Source: Oscillospiraceae bacterium
GTDB taxonomy: Bacteria; Bacillota; Clostridia; Oscillospirales; Ruminococcaceae
DNA length: 64,000 nucleotides
Direction of reading: 5' to 3'
NCBI GenBank assembly: GCA_017473015.1
Contig: JAFUNP010000007.1
Span: 38,223-102,222 of the forward strand
Of the stretch, positions 44,486 through 52,815 are shown in pieces. The position numbers and the translations under genes were made by a program. Each line of letters starts with the position of its first letter. The first letter of the stretch is position 1. The notes under the pieces are model-generated. The model was given only the letters and a program-made list of their open reading frames with translations, was not told where the DNA came from and did not search any database.

Positions 44486-46192
44486 ATGTATAAAAAAGAA
44501 TATGACCGCTGGGTTGAAACAGTAAAAGAAGATTATCTTCTGGAAGAACTGAACACAATCGCAGCAGACGACGAAGCTATCAAAGAGAGATTTCTGCTGA
44601 ATCTGGAATTTGGTACAGCCGGCCTGCGTGGCGTTCTGGGTGCAGGCACAAACAGAATGAACATCTACACAGTAGGTAAAGCAACACAGGGTCTGGCAAA
44701 TTTCCTGAAAAACGAAAAAGAAAACCCAGTTGTTACTATTTCTTATGACTCCCGTATCCGCAGTGATGAATTTGCTAAAACAGCTGCTCTCATCCTGGCT
44801 GCAAACGGTGTAAAAGTTTATCTCTACGATACACTGGCACCTGTTCCAATGCTGTCATTTGCTACACGCGCTCACAACTCCGACGCTGGTATCATGATTA
44901 CAGCATCCCACAACCCTGCAAAATACAACGGTTACAAAGTATACGGTCCTGACGGCTGTCAGATGACAAGCGAATCTGCAGACAAAGTTCTGGCTGAAAT
45001 CAACAATCTGGACATCTTTGCGGACATCAAAAAAGTTGATTTTGACACAGCTATGGCAGAAGGCAAAATCGAATATGTTTCCGAAGAAGTTAAACAGGCT
45101 TACTACGACTGGTGTCTGGGCCAGATGATGAGAAAAGACATATTTGAAAAAGAACCGATGAAAATGGTTTATACACCTCTGAACGGTTCTGGTCTGGTTC
45201 CTGTTACAACAGTTCTGGCAAAAGCCGGCCTGAAAGACATCACTATCGTTGAAGAACAGCGCCTGCCTGACGGCAACTTCCCTACATGCCCATATCCAAA
45301 CCCTGAAATCAGAGAGGCTATGCAGCTGGGTCTGGACAGAGTAAAAGAGCTGGACGGTGACGTTCTGATTGCTACTGACCCTGACGCTGACCGCGTAGGT
45401 ATCGCAGTTAAAGAAAACGATGACTATGTACTGCTGACAGGTAACCAGGTAGGTATCCTGCTGACAGACTACATCGCAAAAACAAGAAAAGAACTGGGCA
45501 CACTGCCTGAAAACCCAATCATGGTTAAATCCATCGTTTCTTCCTCACTGGCTGATGCAGTTGCTGCTTCCCACGGTGTGGAAACAATCAATGTTCTCAC
45601 AGGCTTCAAATACATCGGTACAGAAATCAAAAAGCTGGAAGAAAAAGGCGAAGAAAACCGCTTCATTCTGGGCTTTGAAGAAAGCTACGGTTACCTGGTA
45701 GGTACAGCTGTTCGTGACAAAGATGCTGTTGTTGCCACACTGCTCATCAGCGAAATGGCTGCTTACTACCGTTCAATCGGTTCTTCCATCAATAAAGCTC
45801 TCCAGGACATCTATGCACAGTTCGGCTACTACCTGAACAAAGTAGACTCCTATGAATTTGAAGGTCTGTCCGGTATGGACAAAATGAAAGACATCATGCA
45901 GGGCCTGCGTGACAAACCTCTGGCAAAACTGGGAACTCTGGCTGTTGTTGCAAGAGAAGACTACAAGACACTGACACATAAAGATGAACTGACAGGTGAA
46001 GAATGGCATATCGACCTGCCAAATGCAAACATCCTTATCTATCTGCTTGAAGGTGGTCACCAGGTTATCATCCGTCCATCAGGTACAGAACCAAAAATCA
46101 AGGTTTACTACTCACTGAAAGGCAAAGACCTGGCCGAAGCTACAGCTATCAAAGCTGATATCGACACAGTTATCAAAGAAGTTCTCAAATAA
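44486..46192 (+). CDS. Phosphoglucomutase/phosphomannomutase
   Basis: 568 residues from ATG 44486 (CGGAGG upstream). Alpha-D-phosphohexomutase family, long form as in PgcA: FGTAGLRGVLGAGTNRMN, phosphoserine loop TASHNPAKYNGYK, metal loop DPDADRVG and phosphate-binding RPSGTEPKIKVY. It interconverts glucose-1- and glucose-6-phosphate (or mannose) for envelope sugars and glycogen. A paralogue of glmM at 14030. Codon choice suggests high expression. A GTAGGGGAC repeat follows 14 bases after the stop. Confidence 0.93.
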   Translation: MYKKEYDRWVETVKEDYLLEELNTIAADDEAIKERFLLNLEFGTAGLRGVLGAGTNRMNIYTVGKATQGLANFLKNEKENPVVTISYDSRIRSDEFAKTAALILAANGVKVYLYDTLAPVPMLSFATRAHNSDAGIMITASHNPAKYNGYKVYGPDGCQMTSESADKVLAEINNLDIFADIKKVDFDTAMAEGKIEYVSEEVKQAYYDWCLGQMMRKDIFEKEPMKMVYTPLNGSGLVPVTTVLAKAGLKDITIVEEQRLPDGNFPTCPYPNPEIREAMQLGLDRVKELDGDVLIATDPDADRVGIAVKENDDYVLLTGNQVGILLTDYIAKTRKELGTLPENPIMVKSIVSSSLADAVAASHGVETINVLTGFKYIGTEIKKLEEKGEENRFILGFEESYGYLVGTAVRDKDAVVATLLISEMAAYYRSIGSSINKALQDIYAQFGYYLNKVDSYEFEGLSGMDKMKDIMQGLRDKPLAKLGTLAVVAREDYKTLTHKDELTGEEWHIDLPNANILIYLLEGGHQVIIRPSGTEPKIKVYYSLKGKDLAEATAIKADIDTVIKEVLK

Positions 46193-46206
46193 ATGTTAAA
46201 TTAAGC

Positions 46207-46232
46207 GTAGGGGACGATGCCCACATCGTCCC
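46207..46232. repeat. GTAGGGGAC-type palindromic repeat
   Basis: GTAGG plus GGACGATgcccacATCGTCC. Nearly identical to the units at 19931 and 25067. Confidence 0.75.
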
Positions 46233-46288
46233 TTTATGTTTGCAGTCTTTATACCTTGAAAAAGTTTTATTTTACCATCAAAAAATAC

Positions 46289-46317
46289 TTGCATTTACAG
46301 GTACATTGTGGTAATAT
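46289..46317 (+). promoter_or_regulatory. Promoter of rpmE
   Basis: TTGCAT, 17-base spacer, TAATAT with an extended TGG. A GGGG...CCCC hairpin (46340-46355) lies in the leader. Confidence 0.65.
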
Positions 46318-46381
46318 TTTAAGGTAACTATGAACAGGTCGGGGACGGAAACCCCGCCGATATGAAAATGAGGTGAACAAA

Positions 46382-46585
46382 ATGAGAGAAGGCATCCATC
46401 CAAAATACGAAGAAGCTACAATCACATGTGCTTGTGGTAACGTAATCAAAACTCGTTCAACAAAGAAAAACATCTCTGTTGACGTATGTTCCAAATGCCA
46501 CCCATTCTACACTGGTAAACAGAAAATTGTAGACGCTGGCGGTCGTGTTGACAGATTCAAAAAGAAATTTGGTCTCACAGACTAA
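46382..46585 (+). CDS. rpmE: 50S ribosomal protein L31, zinc-binding form
   Basis: 67 residues from ATG 46382, with GAGGTG 7 bases upstream. Cysteines in TCACGN and [11 protein letters not shown] make the zinc-binding (C+) form of L31, which serves as a zinc reserve in other Firmicutes. Monocistronic between its own promoter and terminator. Confidence 0.95.
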   Translation: MREGIHPKYEEATITCACGNVIKTRSTKKNISVDVCSKCHPFYTGKQKIVDAGGRVDRFKKKFGLTD

Positions 46586-46603
46586 TTATATTGCAAAAAT
46601 CAA

Positions 46604-46635
46604 GGGCGGTATTTTATATACCGCCCTGTTTTTTC
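46604..46635 (+). terminator. Terminator of rpmE
   Basis: GGGCGGTAT / ATACCGCCC with a 5-nt loop, then TGTTTTTT. Confidence 0.92.
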
Positions 46636-46720
46636 ATCGATAAGTTTATTTACAGCTCTTTTCAGCCGTCGCCCGCAGGTACAGATGGCTGCTTACCATA
46701 TATTGTTTACAGGAGTTTAT

Positions 46721-47338
46721 ATGGCGGATTACAAAACAGTGGCCGCAGTGGCCCACGATACCATTTACGAAAAGAAAAGCGAATTTATCGGCTATATTTC
46801 CCATGCCAAAACAGAGCGGGATGCCATTGCTTTTCTCAACTCCATAAGAAAAAAACACTACGATGCCCGCCATGCATGCTACGCCTATATCATCAAAGAT
46901 GAGAAGATAGAGCGTCAGTCAGATGACGGTGAACCGCAGAAAACCGCAGGTATGCCTATTCTGGAGGTTCTGCGCCATTCCGGGCTGGAGGATGCTATTA
47001 TCGTGGTTGTGCGCTATTTCGGCGGCACCCTGCTGGGTACCGGCGGTCTGGTGCGCGCCTATACCCAGGCTGCCCAGGCGGCAATAGCACGGGCGGAAAT
47101 ACTTTCCTACAGCCTGTGTGTTGACCTGTCTGTGGAGGTGGAATATCCTCTCTATGACCGACTGATGAATATTTGCTCCAACCGCGGCGCAAAGGTTATT
47201 GACACACAGTATACCGACAAGGTGTTTGTGAAGGTCCGCATGGTCAGCGGCACACAAACTGACCTGGTCAACGATATAGAAATACTTACCAAAGGCAGAA
47301 AACCGGAAATCAGTCCGGAAATATACGATATTTTTTAA
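46721..47338 (+). CDS. YigZ family protein (IMPACT-like)
   Basis: 205 residues from ATG 46721 (AGGAG 5 bases upstream). The N-terminal UPF0029/IMPACT domain has KKSEFIGYISH, ARHACYAYI, QSDDGEPQKTAGMPIL and VVVRYFGGTLLGTGGLVRAY, followed by a C-terminal DUF1949-like half. Probably RNA- or ribosome-associated; role not established. Confidence 0.92.
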   Translation: MADYKTVAAVAHDTIYEKKSEFIGYISHAKTERDAIAFLNSIRKKHYDARHACYAYIIKDEKIERQSDDGEPQKTAGMPILEVLRHSGLEDAIIVVVRYFGGTLLGTGGLVRAYTQAAQAAIARAEILSYSLCVDLSVEVEYPLYDRLMNICSNRGAKVIDTQYTDKVFVKVRMVSGTQTDLVNDIEILTKGRKPEISPEIYDIF

Positions 47339-47412
47339 TTTGAAAATATTTTGAAAATAAAAAAGGTTTTTTGATTTTTATCCCGTATAAGATATACAAA
47401 GGGGGTATAAAA

Positions 47413-48414
47413 ATGGAAAATGTCAGAGAGCGTCTGCTTATGGCAGAAAAACAGAGCCTTTCTCCTTATGCTCAGCTGGCCTGTAATACAAAAGGCCGAA
47501 AAAGACATGAGGAAGAATGTACCCTGCGCACCTGTTATCAGAAAGACAGGGACAAAATACTCCACAGCAAAAGCTTCCGCCGACTGAAACAGAAAACCCA
47601 GGTTTTTATTTCGCCGGAAGGGGACCACTACCGTACACGCCTTACACATACCCTTGAGGTCACCCAGATTGCACGCACCATAGCCAGAGCTTTAAAGCTT
47701 AATGAAGACCTGACAGAGGCTATCGGCATGGGGCACGACCTGGGCCATACACCTTTTGGTCACGCAGGGGAAAGAGCGCTGAATGTGCTGAATCCTGCCG
47801 GCTTTACCCATTATGAACAGGGTGTCCGTGTGGTGGAATACCTGGAAAGAAATCTGAAAGGTCTGAACCTTACCGCAGAGGTGGTTGACGGCATTCTCAA
47901 CCACACCAAAGGAATATGGCCGTCCACCCAGGAGGGTGTGATTGTGCGCTACGCTGACAGGATTGCTTATATCAACCATGATATAGAGGATGCAATCACT
48001 GCAGGCATACTGACAGAAAACGACCTGCCCCGTGACTGCACTGACTTTCTGGGACACTCAAAAAGCCGGAGAATTACTTCTCTTATCACTTCGCTGGTAA
48101 ATAATTCCGGCAGCGAAATAAAGATGGATGAGGAAACATACGGTTACTATGATAAGCTGCACAAGTTTATGTACCGGAATGTGTACACAGACAGCGTGGC
48201 AAAAACCGAAGAAAAGAAAGTGGACAAGCTGATTGAGGAGCTGTACCGCTATTATTACACCAACCCCGAAAAAATGCCTGCCATGTATCAGACTATTGCG
48301 CTGGATGAAGGCATAGACAGGGCGGTGACTGACTATATCCAGGGTATGAGCGATGATTTTGCGTCAGCCACATTTGACAATATTTTTATTCCAAAGGCCT
48401 GGAAAGTCAAATAA
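47413..48414 (+). CDS. dGTPase-like HD-domain triphosphohydrolase
   Basis: 333 residues from ATG 47413 (GGGGG upstream). The HD metal site is seen as His79 in RLTHTLEV, His108-Asp109 in GMGHDLGHTPFGHAG, and a later NHDIEDA. The family hydrolyses dNTPs to deoxynucleosides and triphosphate. In Clostridia this gene is often just before dnaG-rpoD, as here, suggesting a link to replication or dNTP pools. Confidence 0.9.
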   Translation: MENVRERLLMAEKQSLSPYAQLACNTKGRKRHEEECTLRTCYQKDRDKILHSKSFRRLKQKTQVFISPEGDHYRTRLTHTLEVTQIARTIARALKLNEDLTEAIGMGHDLGHTPFGHAGERALNVLNPAGFTHYEQGVRVVEYLERNLKGLNLTAEVVDGILNHTKGIWPSTQEGVIVRYADRIAYINHDIEDAITAGILTENDLPRDCTDFLGHSKSRRITSLITSLVNNSGSEIKMDEETYGYYDKLHKFMYRNVYTDSVAKTEEKKVDKLIEELYRYYYTNPEKMPAMYQTIALDEGIDRAVTDYIQGMSDDFASATFDNIFIPKAWKVK

Positions 48415-48489
48415 ACAGAAATTACACATTTTGATAATAAAATAATAACAGAGATTATTTTACACTATACAAGGAAAGGGGGAGACAGT

Positions 48490-50241
48490 ATGGCAATACC
48501 TGCGGTTTATATACAGGAACTGGTGGCCAGGAATGATATTTATGATGTTATCAGCCGCTATGTTTCCCTGCAGCGTGCAGGCCGCCTGTACAAAGGTCTG
48601 TGCCCTTTCCATTCCGAACGCACCCCGTCCTTTATGGTTTATCCCGAAACCCAGAGCTACTACTGCTTTGGCTGTGGTGCTGGCGGTGATGTGATAAAAT
48701 TTACCATGGAAATGAACAGCCTGTCCTACATCGAGGCAGTGCGTATGCTGGCACAGCAGTGCGGTATGCCTATGCCGGACGAGGACGACGGCCAGGCCAG
48801 ACTGAAAGCCAGAATACTGGAAATGAACAAGCTGGCCGCCCGTTATTTCCATAACTGTCTCAAATCAGATGCCGGCAGAGATGCCCGCAAATATCTGCGT
48901 GACAGACAGCTGTCGGACAAAACTATAATCAATTTCGGTCTGGGTTATGCCCCTCAGGGCTGGCAGGGACTGTGCGACCATCTGAGGGCAAAGGGCTTTA
49001 CAGACAATGAGATAGTCACTGCCTACCTGGGCGCCCGCAATAAAAAAGGCGGGATATATGATATATTCCGCGACAGGATTATGTTTCCAATCATCGACCT
49101 GCGCGGCAACGTAATTGCTTTCGGTGGCAGGCGAATGGGGGACGAAGGCGGTCCAAAATATCTCAACAGCGGCGATACCCCGGTGTTCAAAAAGAGCAAC
49201 GGTCTTTTCGCCCTTAATCTGGCCAAAAAATCCGGCAGGGACAGCTTTATCCTGGCTGAAGGATACATGGATGTTATTTCACTGCATCAGGCCGGGTTCA
49301 GCAATGCGGTGGCCACACTGGGTACAGCCCTCACACAGCAACAGGCCCGTCTCATAGGTGATTATGCCAAAAAGGTTATAATCTGCTACGATTCCGATGA
49401 GGCAGGCCAGAAAGCCACCCGCCGTGCCATGGATATTTTCAGCAAAGAGGATATCACTGTACAGGTGCTGGCCATGGAAGGCGCCAAAGACCCTGATGAA
49501 TACATAAAAAAATACGGACGGCAGAGCTTTGAGCTGCTGCTGGAGGGCGCAAACTCCGCTCTGGATTTCAGCTTGCTGAAGCTGAAAAAACAGTATGATA
49601 TTTCCAATGCGGAACAAAGGGTGGAATATCTGACCAAAGCCTGCGATGTGCTGGCTGGTCTGACCAATCCTATCCAGCAGGATGTTTACTGCAGCCGACT
49701 GGCCAATGAAACCGGCACGGATAAAACCTCCATCAAACTGCAGCTGGAGCGCACGGCGGCACGACGGCGCAGAGCCAACAACCGCAAAAAAGAGCAGGAA
49801 TTGCTGCACAGCGGTGTTGGCAGCAAAATAAAGGTGGATTACCGTCAGAAAGGCAACACAATGCCGAAAGCCTATGCACAGCAGCAGATAATATGTGCTC
49901 TGGTCCGTGACAACAGCCTTTACAGCAGCATTGCACAGCGATTACAGCCGGAAAATTTTACCGACGGAGATATGCGCCGGGTTTACATCCGGGTGTGCGA
50001 CATGCTGGAAAACAATATACCGGCAACATATACCACTCTTTCCGGCAGAATTTCCGACTCAGCAGCCAATGCATTGGCCGGGATATTTGCCAGAAATGCA
50101 GATATAATAATTACCGGTAAAGATGTGCAGATGCATATTGAAAACCTGCTTACAGCAAAACTGTCTCAGAGCGAAGCCAGTGAAAAAACGCTGGACGAAA
50201 TGACCGAGAGACTTAAATTATTAAAAGAGAAAAAGAAATAA
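48490..50241 (+). CDS. dnaG: DNA primase
   Basis: 583 residues. An N-terminal zinc site (Cys38, His41, Cys59, Cys62; CPFH and CFGC), a catalytic core with TOPRIM motifs [11 protein letters not shown] (about 256-266) and YDSDEAGQK (about 299-307), and a C-terminal helicase-binding domain. It synthesises RNA primers at the fork. RBS AAGGGGGAG. First gene of the classical dnaG-rpoD macromolecular-synthesis pair; rpoD starts 13 bases after its stop. Confidence 0.96.
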   Translation: MAIPAVYIQELVARNDIYDVISRYVSLQRAGRLYKGLCPFHSERTPSFMVYPETQSYYCFGCGAGGDVIKFTMEMNSLSYIEAVRMLAQQCGMPMPDEDDGQARLKARILEMNKLAARYFHNCLKSDAGRDARKYLRDRQLSDKTIINFGLGYAPQGWQGLCDHLRAKGFTDNEIVTAYLGARNKKGGIYDIFRDRIMFPIIDLRGNVIAFGGRRMGDEGGPKYLNSGDTPVFKKSNGLFALNLAKKSGRDSFILAEGYMDVISLHQAGFSNAVATLGTALTQQQARLIGDYAKKVIICYDSDEAGQKATRRAMDIFSKEDITVQVLAMEGAKDPDEYIKKYGRQSFELLLEGANSALDFSLLKLKKQYDISNAEQRVEYLTKACDVLAGLTNPIQQDVYCSRLANETGTDKTSIKLQLERTAARRRRANNRKKEQELLHSGVGSKIKVDYRQKGNTMPKAYAQQQIICALVRDNSLYSSIAQRLQPENFTDGDMRRVYIRVCDMLENNIPATYTTLSGRISDSAANALAGIFARNADIIITGKDVQMHIENLLTAKLSQSEASEKTLDEMTERLKLLKEKKK

Positions 50242-50254
50242 CAGGAGAGATTTT

Positions 50255-51337
50255 ATGAGCGCAAAAGAAAAGAAAGTTATTACACTGGCCGACCTTATGG
50301 AAATGGGTAAGAAAAACGGTAAACTCACTTCCGAAGACATCGGACGGTTTCTTGAAAATATGGATTTCGATGTGGAACAGGTGGACAAGTTCTACGAAAG
50401 CCTGGAGGCTGCAGGTATCAGTGTTATTGATACAGCTGAAGAGGAAGAAGAAGTCCTCACCGAAAACAACATTGAAAAGTTTGAAAAATCCCTTGCCAGT
50501 GAAGGCGTAAGCATTGACGACCCTGTTAAAGTATATCTCAAAGAAATCGGTTCTTTCCCTCTGCTGTCATTGGACGAAGAAATTGAACTGGCAGAAAGAA
50601 TTCTTCAGGGAGACGCAAAAGCTAAAAAACGCCTGGCTGAAGCTAACCTGCGTCTTGTAGTTTCCATTGCAAAGAGATATGTGGGACGCGGTATGTTGTT
50701 CCTTGACCTCATTCAGGAAGGTAACCTCGGTTTGATAAAAGCTGTTGAGAAGTTTGACCATACAAAAGGTTTCAAGTTCTCCACTTATGCCACATGGTGG
50801 ATTCGTCAGGCTATCACCCGTGCTATTGCTGACCAGGCCAGAACAATCAGAATCCCTGTTCACATGGTTGAAACTATCAACAAGGTAAAGAAAGTTCAGA
50901 GTCAGCTGCTGCACAAAAACGGTCAGGAACCAAGCGTGGAAGACCTGGCAGCAGAGCTGGATATGCCACAGGATAAAGTGCGTGAAATACTGAAAGTGGC
51001 TCAGGAACCTATCAGTCTGGAAAGCCCTATCGGTGAAGAGGAAGACAGCCATCTGGGTGACTTCATCCCTGACTACGATGCACCTGTACCTGAAGAAGCT
51101 GCTACACACACACTGCTGAAAGAACAGCTCAGCGAAGTGCTGGCAACTCTCACACCAAGAGAAGCAAAGGTTCTTTCTCTGCGTTTCGGTATTGAAGACG
51201 GCCGTCCAAGAACACTGGAAGAAGTAGGCAAAGAATTCAATGTTACCCGTGAACGTATCAGACAGATTGAAGCCAAAGCCCTGCGCAAGCTTCGTCACCC
51301 AAGCAGAAACAAAAAACTGAAAGACTTCCTTGACTAA
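50255..51337 (+). CDS. rpoD: Housekeeping RNA polymerase sigma factor
   Basis: 360 residues, the compact SigA form of Firmicutes. Region 1.2 has [18 protein letters not shown]; region 2 has the -10 recognition helix [24 protein letters not shown]; region 4.2 has [31 protein letters not shown] short region 1.1-like acidic N-terminus precedes. RBS CAGGAGAG. The consensus TTGACA/TATAAT promoters across this window fit this factor. Confidence 0.97.
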   Translation: MSAKEKKVITLADLMEMGKKNGKLTSEDIGRFLENMDFDVEQVDKFYESLEAAGISVIDTAEEEEEVLTENNIEKFEKSLASEGVSIDDPVKVYLKEIGSFPLLSLDEEIELAERILQGDAKAKKRLAEANLRLVVSIAKRYVGRGMLFLDLIQEGNLGLIKAVEKFDHTKGFKFSTYATWWIRQAITRAIADQARTIRIPVHMVETINKVKKVQSQLLHKNGQEPSVEDLAAELDMPQDKVREILKVAQEPISLESPIGEEEDSHLGDFIPDYDAPVPEEAATHTLLKEQLSEVLATLTPREAKVLSLRFGIEDGRPRTLEEVGKEFNVTRERIRQIEAKALRKLRHPSRNKKLKDFLD

Positions 51338-51352
51338 TTAACGGAGAGAATT

Positions 51353-51754
51353 ATGCATATTACACAAGAAACAGACTACGCAGTCAGAATAGTATATTGC
51401 CTGGCTCATTCACAGGGCAGAAAAGACGCCCGTACCATCAGTGAAGAAATGGGCGTAACCCTGCGTTTTTCACTTAAAATACTGCATAAACTGGTGCAGA
51501 GCGGCATTGTAAAATCCTACAAAGGCTCCAAAGGCGGTTACGAAATCGCCCGTCCTGCAAATGAGGTAAATCTGAAGCAGGTTATAGAAGCTATCGAAGG
51601 CAGCTATGCCCTGGCCAAATGTATTGACCCTGACTATGTATGTCAGTGGAAAGCGGATATGGCGCCGGGTGCGTGCTCCTTCCGCAGAGAGTTTGACCGC
51701 ATAAGCCAGTGTGTAAACCGGGAACTGGAAAAGGTTACTTTTGACAGACTGTAA
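51353..51754 (+). CDS. Rrf2 family transcriptional regulator
   Basis: 133 residues. An N-terminal winged helix (HITQETDYAVRIVYCLA) is typical of Rrf2. Cysteines at 90, 97, 108 and 120 include a spacing like the Fe-S cluster-binding C-x6-C-x10-C of IscR/NsrR-type members, so it may sense iron-sulphur status or redox. It starts 16 bases after rpoD and probably shares its transcript, an unusual partner for rpoD. Confidence 0.88.
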   Translation: MHITQETDYAVRIVYCLAHSQGRKDARTISEEMGVTLRFSLKILHKLVQSGIVKSYKGSKGGYEIARPANEVNLKQVIEAIEGSYALAKCIDPDYVCQWKADMAPGACSFRREFDRISQCVNRELEKVTFDRL

Positions 51755-51769
51755 AATGTTATACCAACC

Positions 51770-51797
51770 AAAAAGCAAGGCGATTGCCTTGCTTTTT
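51770..51797 (+). terminator. Terminator of the dnaG-rpoD-rrf2 operon
   Basis: AAAAGCAAGGC / GCCTTGCTTTT with a GATT loop and T run. Confidence 0.92.
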
Positions 51798-51848
51798 TAC
51801 CAATGTAATTCGTTTGTGGAAATTTTGAGAAAAATTCTGATACAGTGG

Positions 51849-51877
51849 TTACAGACTGCAGTTTTATAAAGTATAAT
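51849..51877 (+). promoter_or_regulatory. Promoter of the small anchored protein
   Basis: TTACAG, 17-base spacer, TATAAT; the -35 is weak. Confidence 0.5.
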
Positions 51878-51902
51878 ATTTTAATATAAAACGGGGTATA
51901 TT

Positions 51903-52358
51903 ATGAGAGAAAAACACAGAGCAGGATTGCTCACAGCAGCATTGTTCATTATGGTTGCAGCATTGTCTTTTCCCCATGTGCTGTTCAAAGTAAAGGCGGA
52001 CGATTTTCTGCACCATCAGTTCACTGATATGAATGAAGTCAGATTAGAAATAGATTATTACCGGAAACCTGAGCAGAACCTGTCACTGACCGACCGGCAG
52101 CGGAAAGCGGAGCTTATCCATATTATGCAGCAGGACCTTGAATACGATGGAATCCTGTTTTACCACACTCCCATACAGTTGGGCGGAAACCGGGAAATTT
52201 ACTGTCTGAGAATATATGACAATTCATCTCACGGCGGCAGCTGGCAGCTGTATATCAGCGACAGTCCGGAGCATAACTATCTGTACACCGGCGGCGAGTT
52301 CGACCCGAAATTTGCGGTGAATGACAGTCTTCTGTCAGCCTTGCACAGCCTGTTTTGA
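51903..52358 (+). CDS. Small signal-anchored protein, unknown function
   Basis: 151 residues. An N-terminal hydrophobic segment (about 8-26) acts as signal or anchor. The rest is soluble, with a central helical part (LSLTDRQRKAELIHIMQQDL) and a beta-rich C-terminal part (GNREIYCLRIYDNSSHGGSWQLYIS). CGGGGT lies before the ATG. I do not recognise the family. It has its own promoter and terminator. Confidence 0.65.
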   Translation: MREKHRAGLLTAALFIMVAALSFPHVLFKVKADDFLHHQFTDMNEVRLEIDYYRKPEQNLSLTDRQRKAELIHIMQQDLEYDGILFYHTPIQLGGNREIYCLRIYDNSSHGGSWQLYISDSPEHNYLYTGGEFDPKFAVNDSLLSALHSLF

Positions 52359-52377
52359 CAGCAATATACATATTGAT

Positions 52378-52410
52378 GACCACGGCTTTTGTGTCGTGGT
52401 TTTGCTTTTT
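52378..52410 (+). terminator. Terminator before the rpoB promoter
   Basis: ACCACGGC / GTCGTGGT (one wobble) with a 6-nt loop and a T-rich tail. Confidence 0.82.
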
Positions 52411-52463
52411 CCACAGCCGGAAAAGCTGTCAAGAGTTTTTTTATGATAATCAAAATAATATTA

Positions 52464-52492
52464 TTGACATTTTGACAAAATAAGGATATAAT
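52464..52492 (+). promoter_or_regulatory. Consensus promoter P1 of rpoBC
   Basis: TTGACA, 17-base spacer, TATAAT, both perfect. It gives a leader of about 315 bases before the rpoB start. Confidence 0.9.
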
Positions 52493-52498
52493 TCTAAA

Positions 52499-52815
52499 AT
52501 GTATAATAATGGCCACATAGGCCAATTTTGCGGATTTTCACTAAAAATTCAGTAAAAATGCAGAATTTTTACAGAAAAAATCTGCTTATTGTACAAAAAT
52601 AATTTTTCTTTGGCAATTATTGAAATTTTTTGCAAGTTTTGCGTAGTAATTCTGTGCGTAAAAGTTGCAAAAAATTGTACAAAAAATTACTTTTTTGTAT
52701 TATGGTATTTCGCCGTCTGCCTCCGGTAGTAATTCTGTACCGGCCGCCGACAGGCAAATCCCGTTGCCTTTATACCTATTAGCAAATAATATTTATGAAG
52801 GAGATTAAAGAAAAC
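52499..52815 (+). promoter_or_regulatory. Long structured rpoB leader
   Basis: Non-coding. Contains GGCCacataGGCC, GTAAAAATgcagAATTTTTAC, two hairpins that present the same loop sequence GTAGTAATTCTGT (52643-52655 and 52726-52738), and GGCAAatcccgTTGCC. No rplJ-rplL genes precede rpoB, so the usual L10 leader control is absent here; the structures may replace it. Confidence 0.55.
52675..52703 (+). promoter_or_regulatory. Possible second promoter P2 of rpoBC
   Basis: TTGTAC, 17-base spacer, TATTAT. It would give a shorter leader of about 105 bases containing only the second duplicated-loop hairpin. Confidence 0.5.

Noticed and set aside
52472..52477. A second TTGACA inside promoter P1 of rpoB
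   Set aside because: It is only 9 bases from TATAAT and 24 from the next TATAAT, so neither spacing works.
52795..52815. ATG at 52795 as the rpoB start
   Set aside because: It overlaps the only Shine-Dalgarno; the ATG at 52816 gives a more typical N-terminus. The longer form is not fully excluded.
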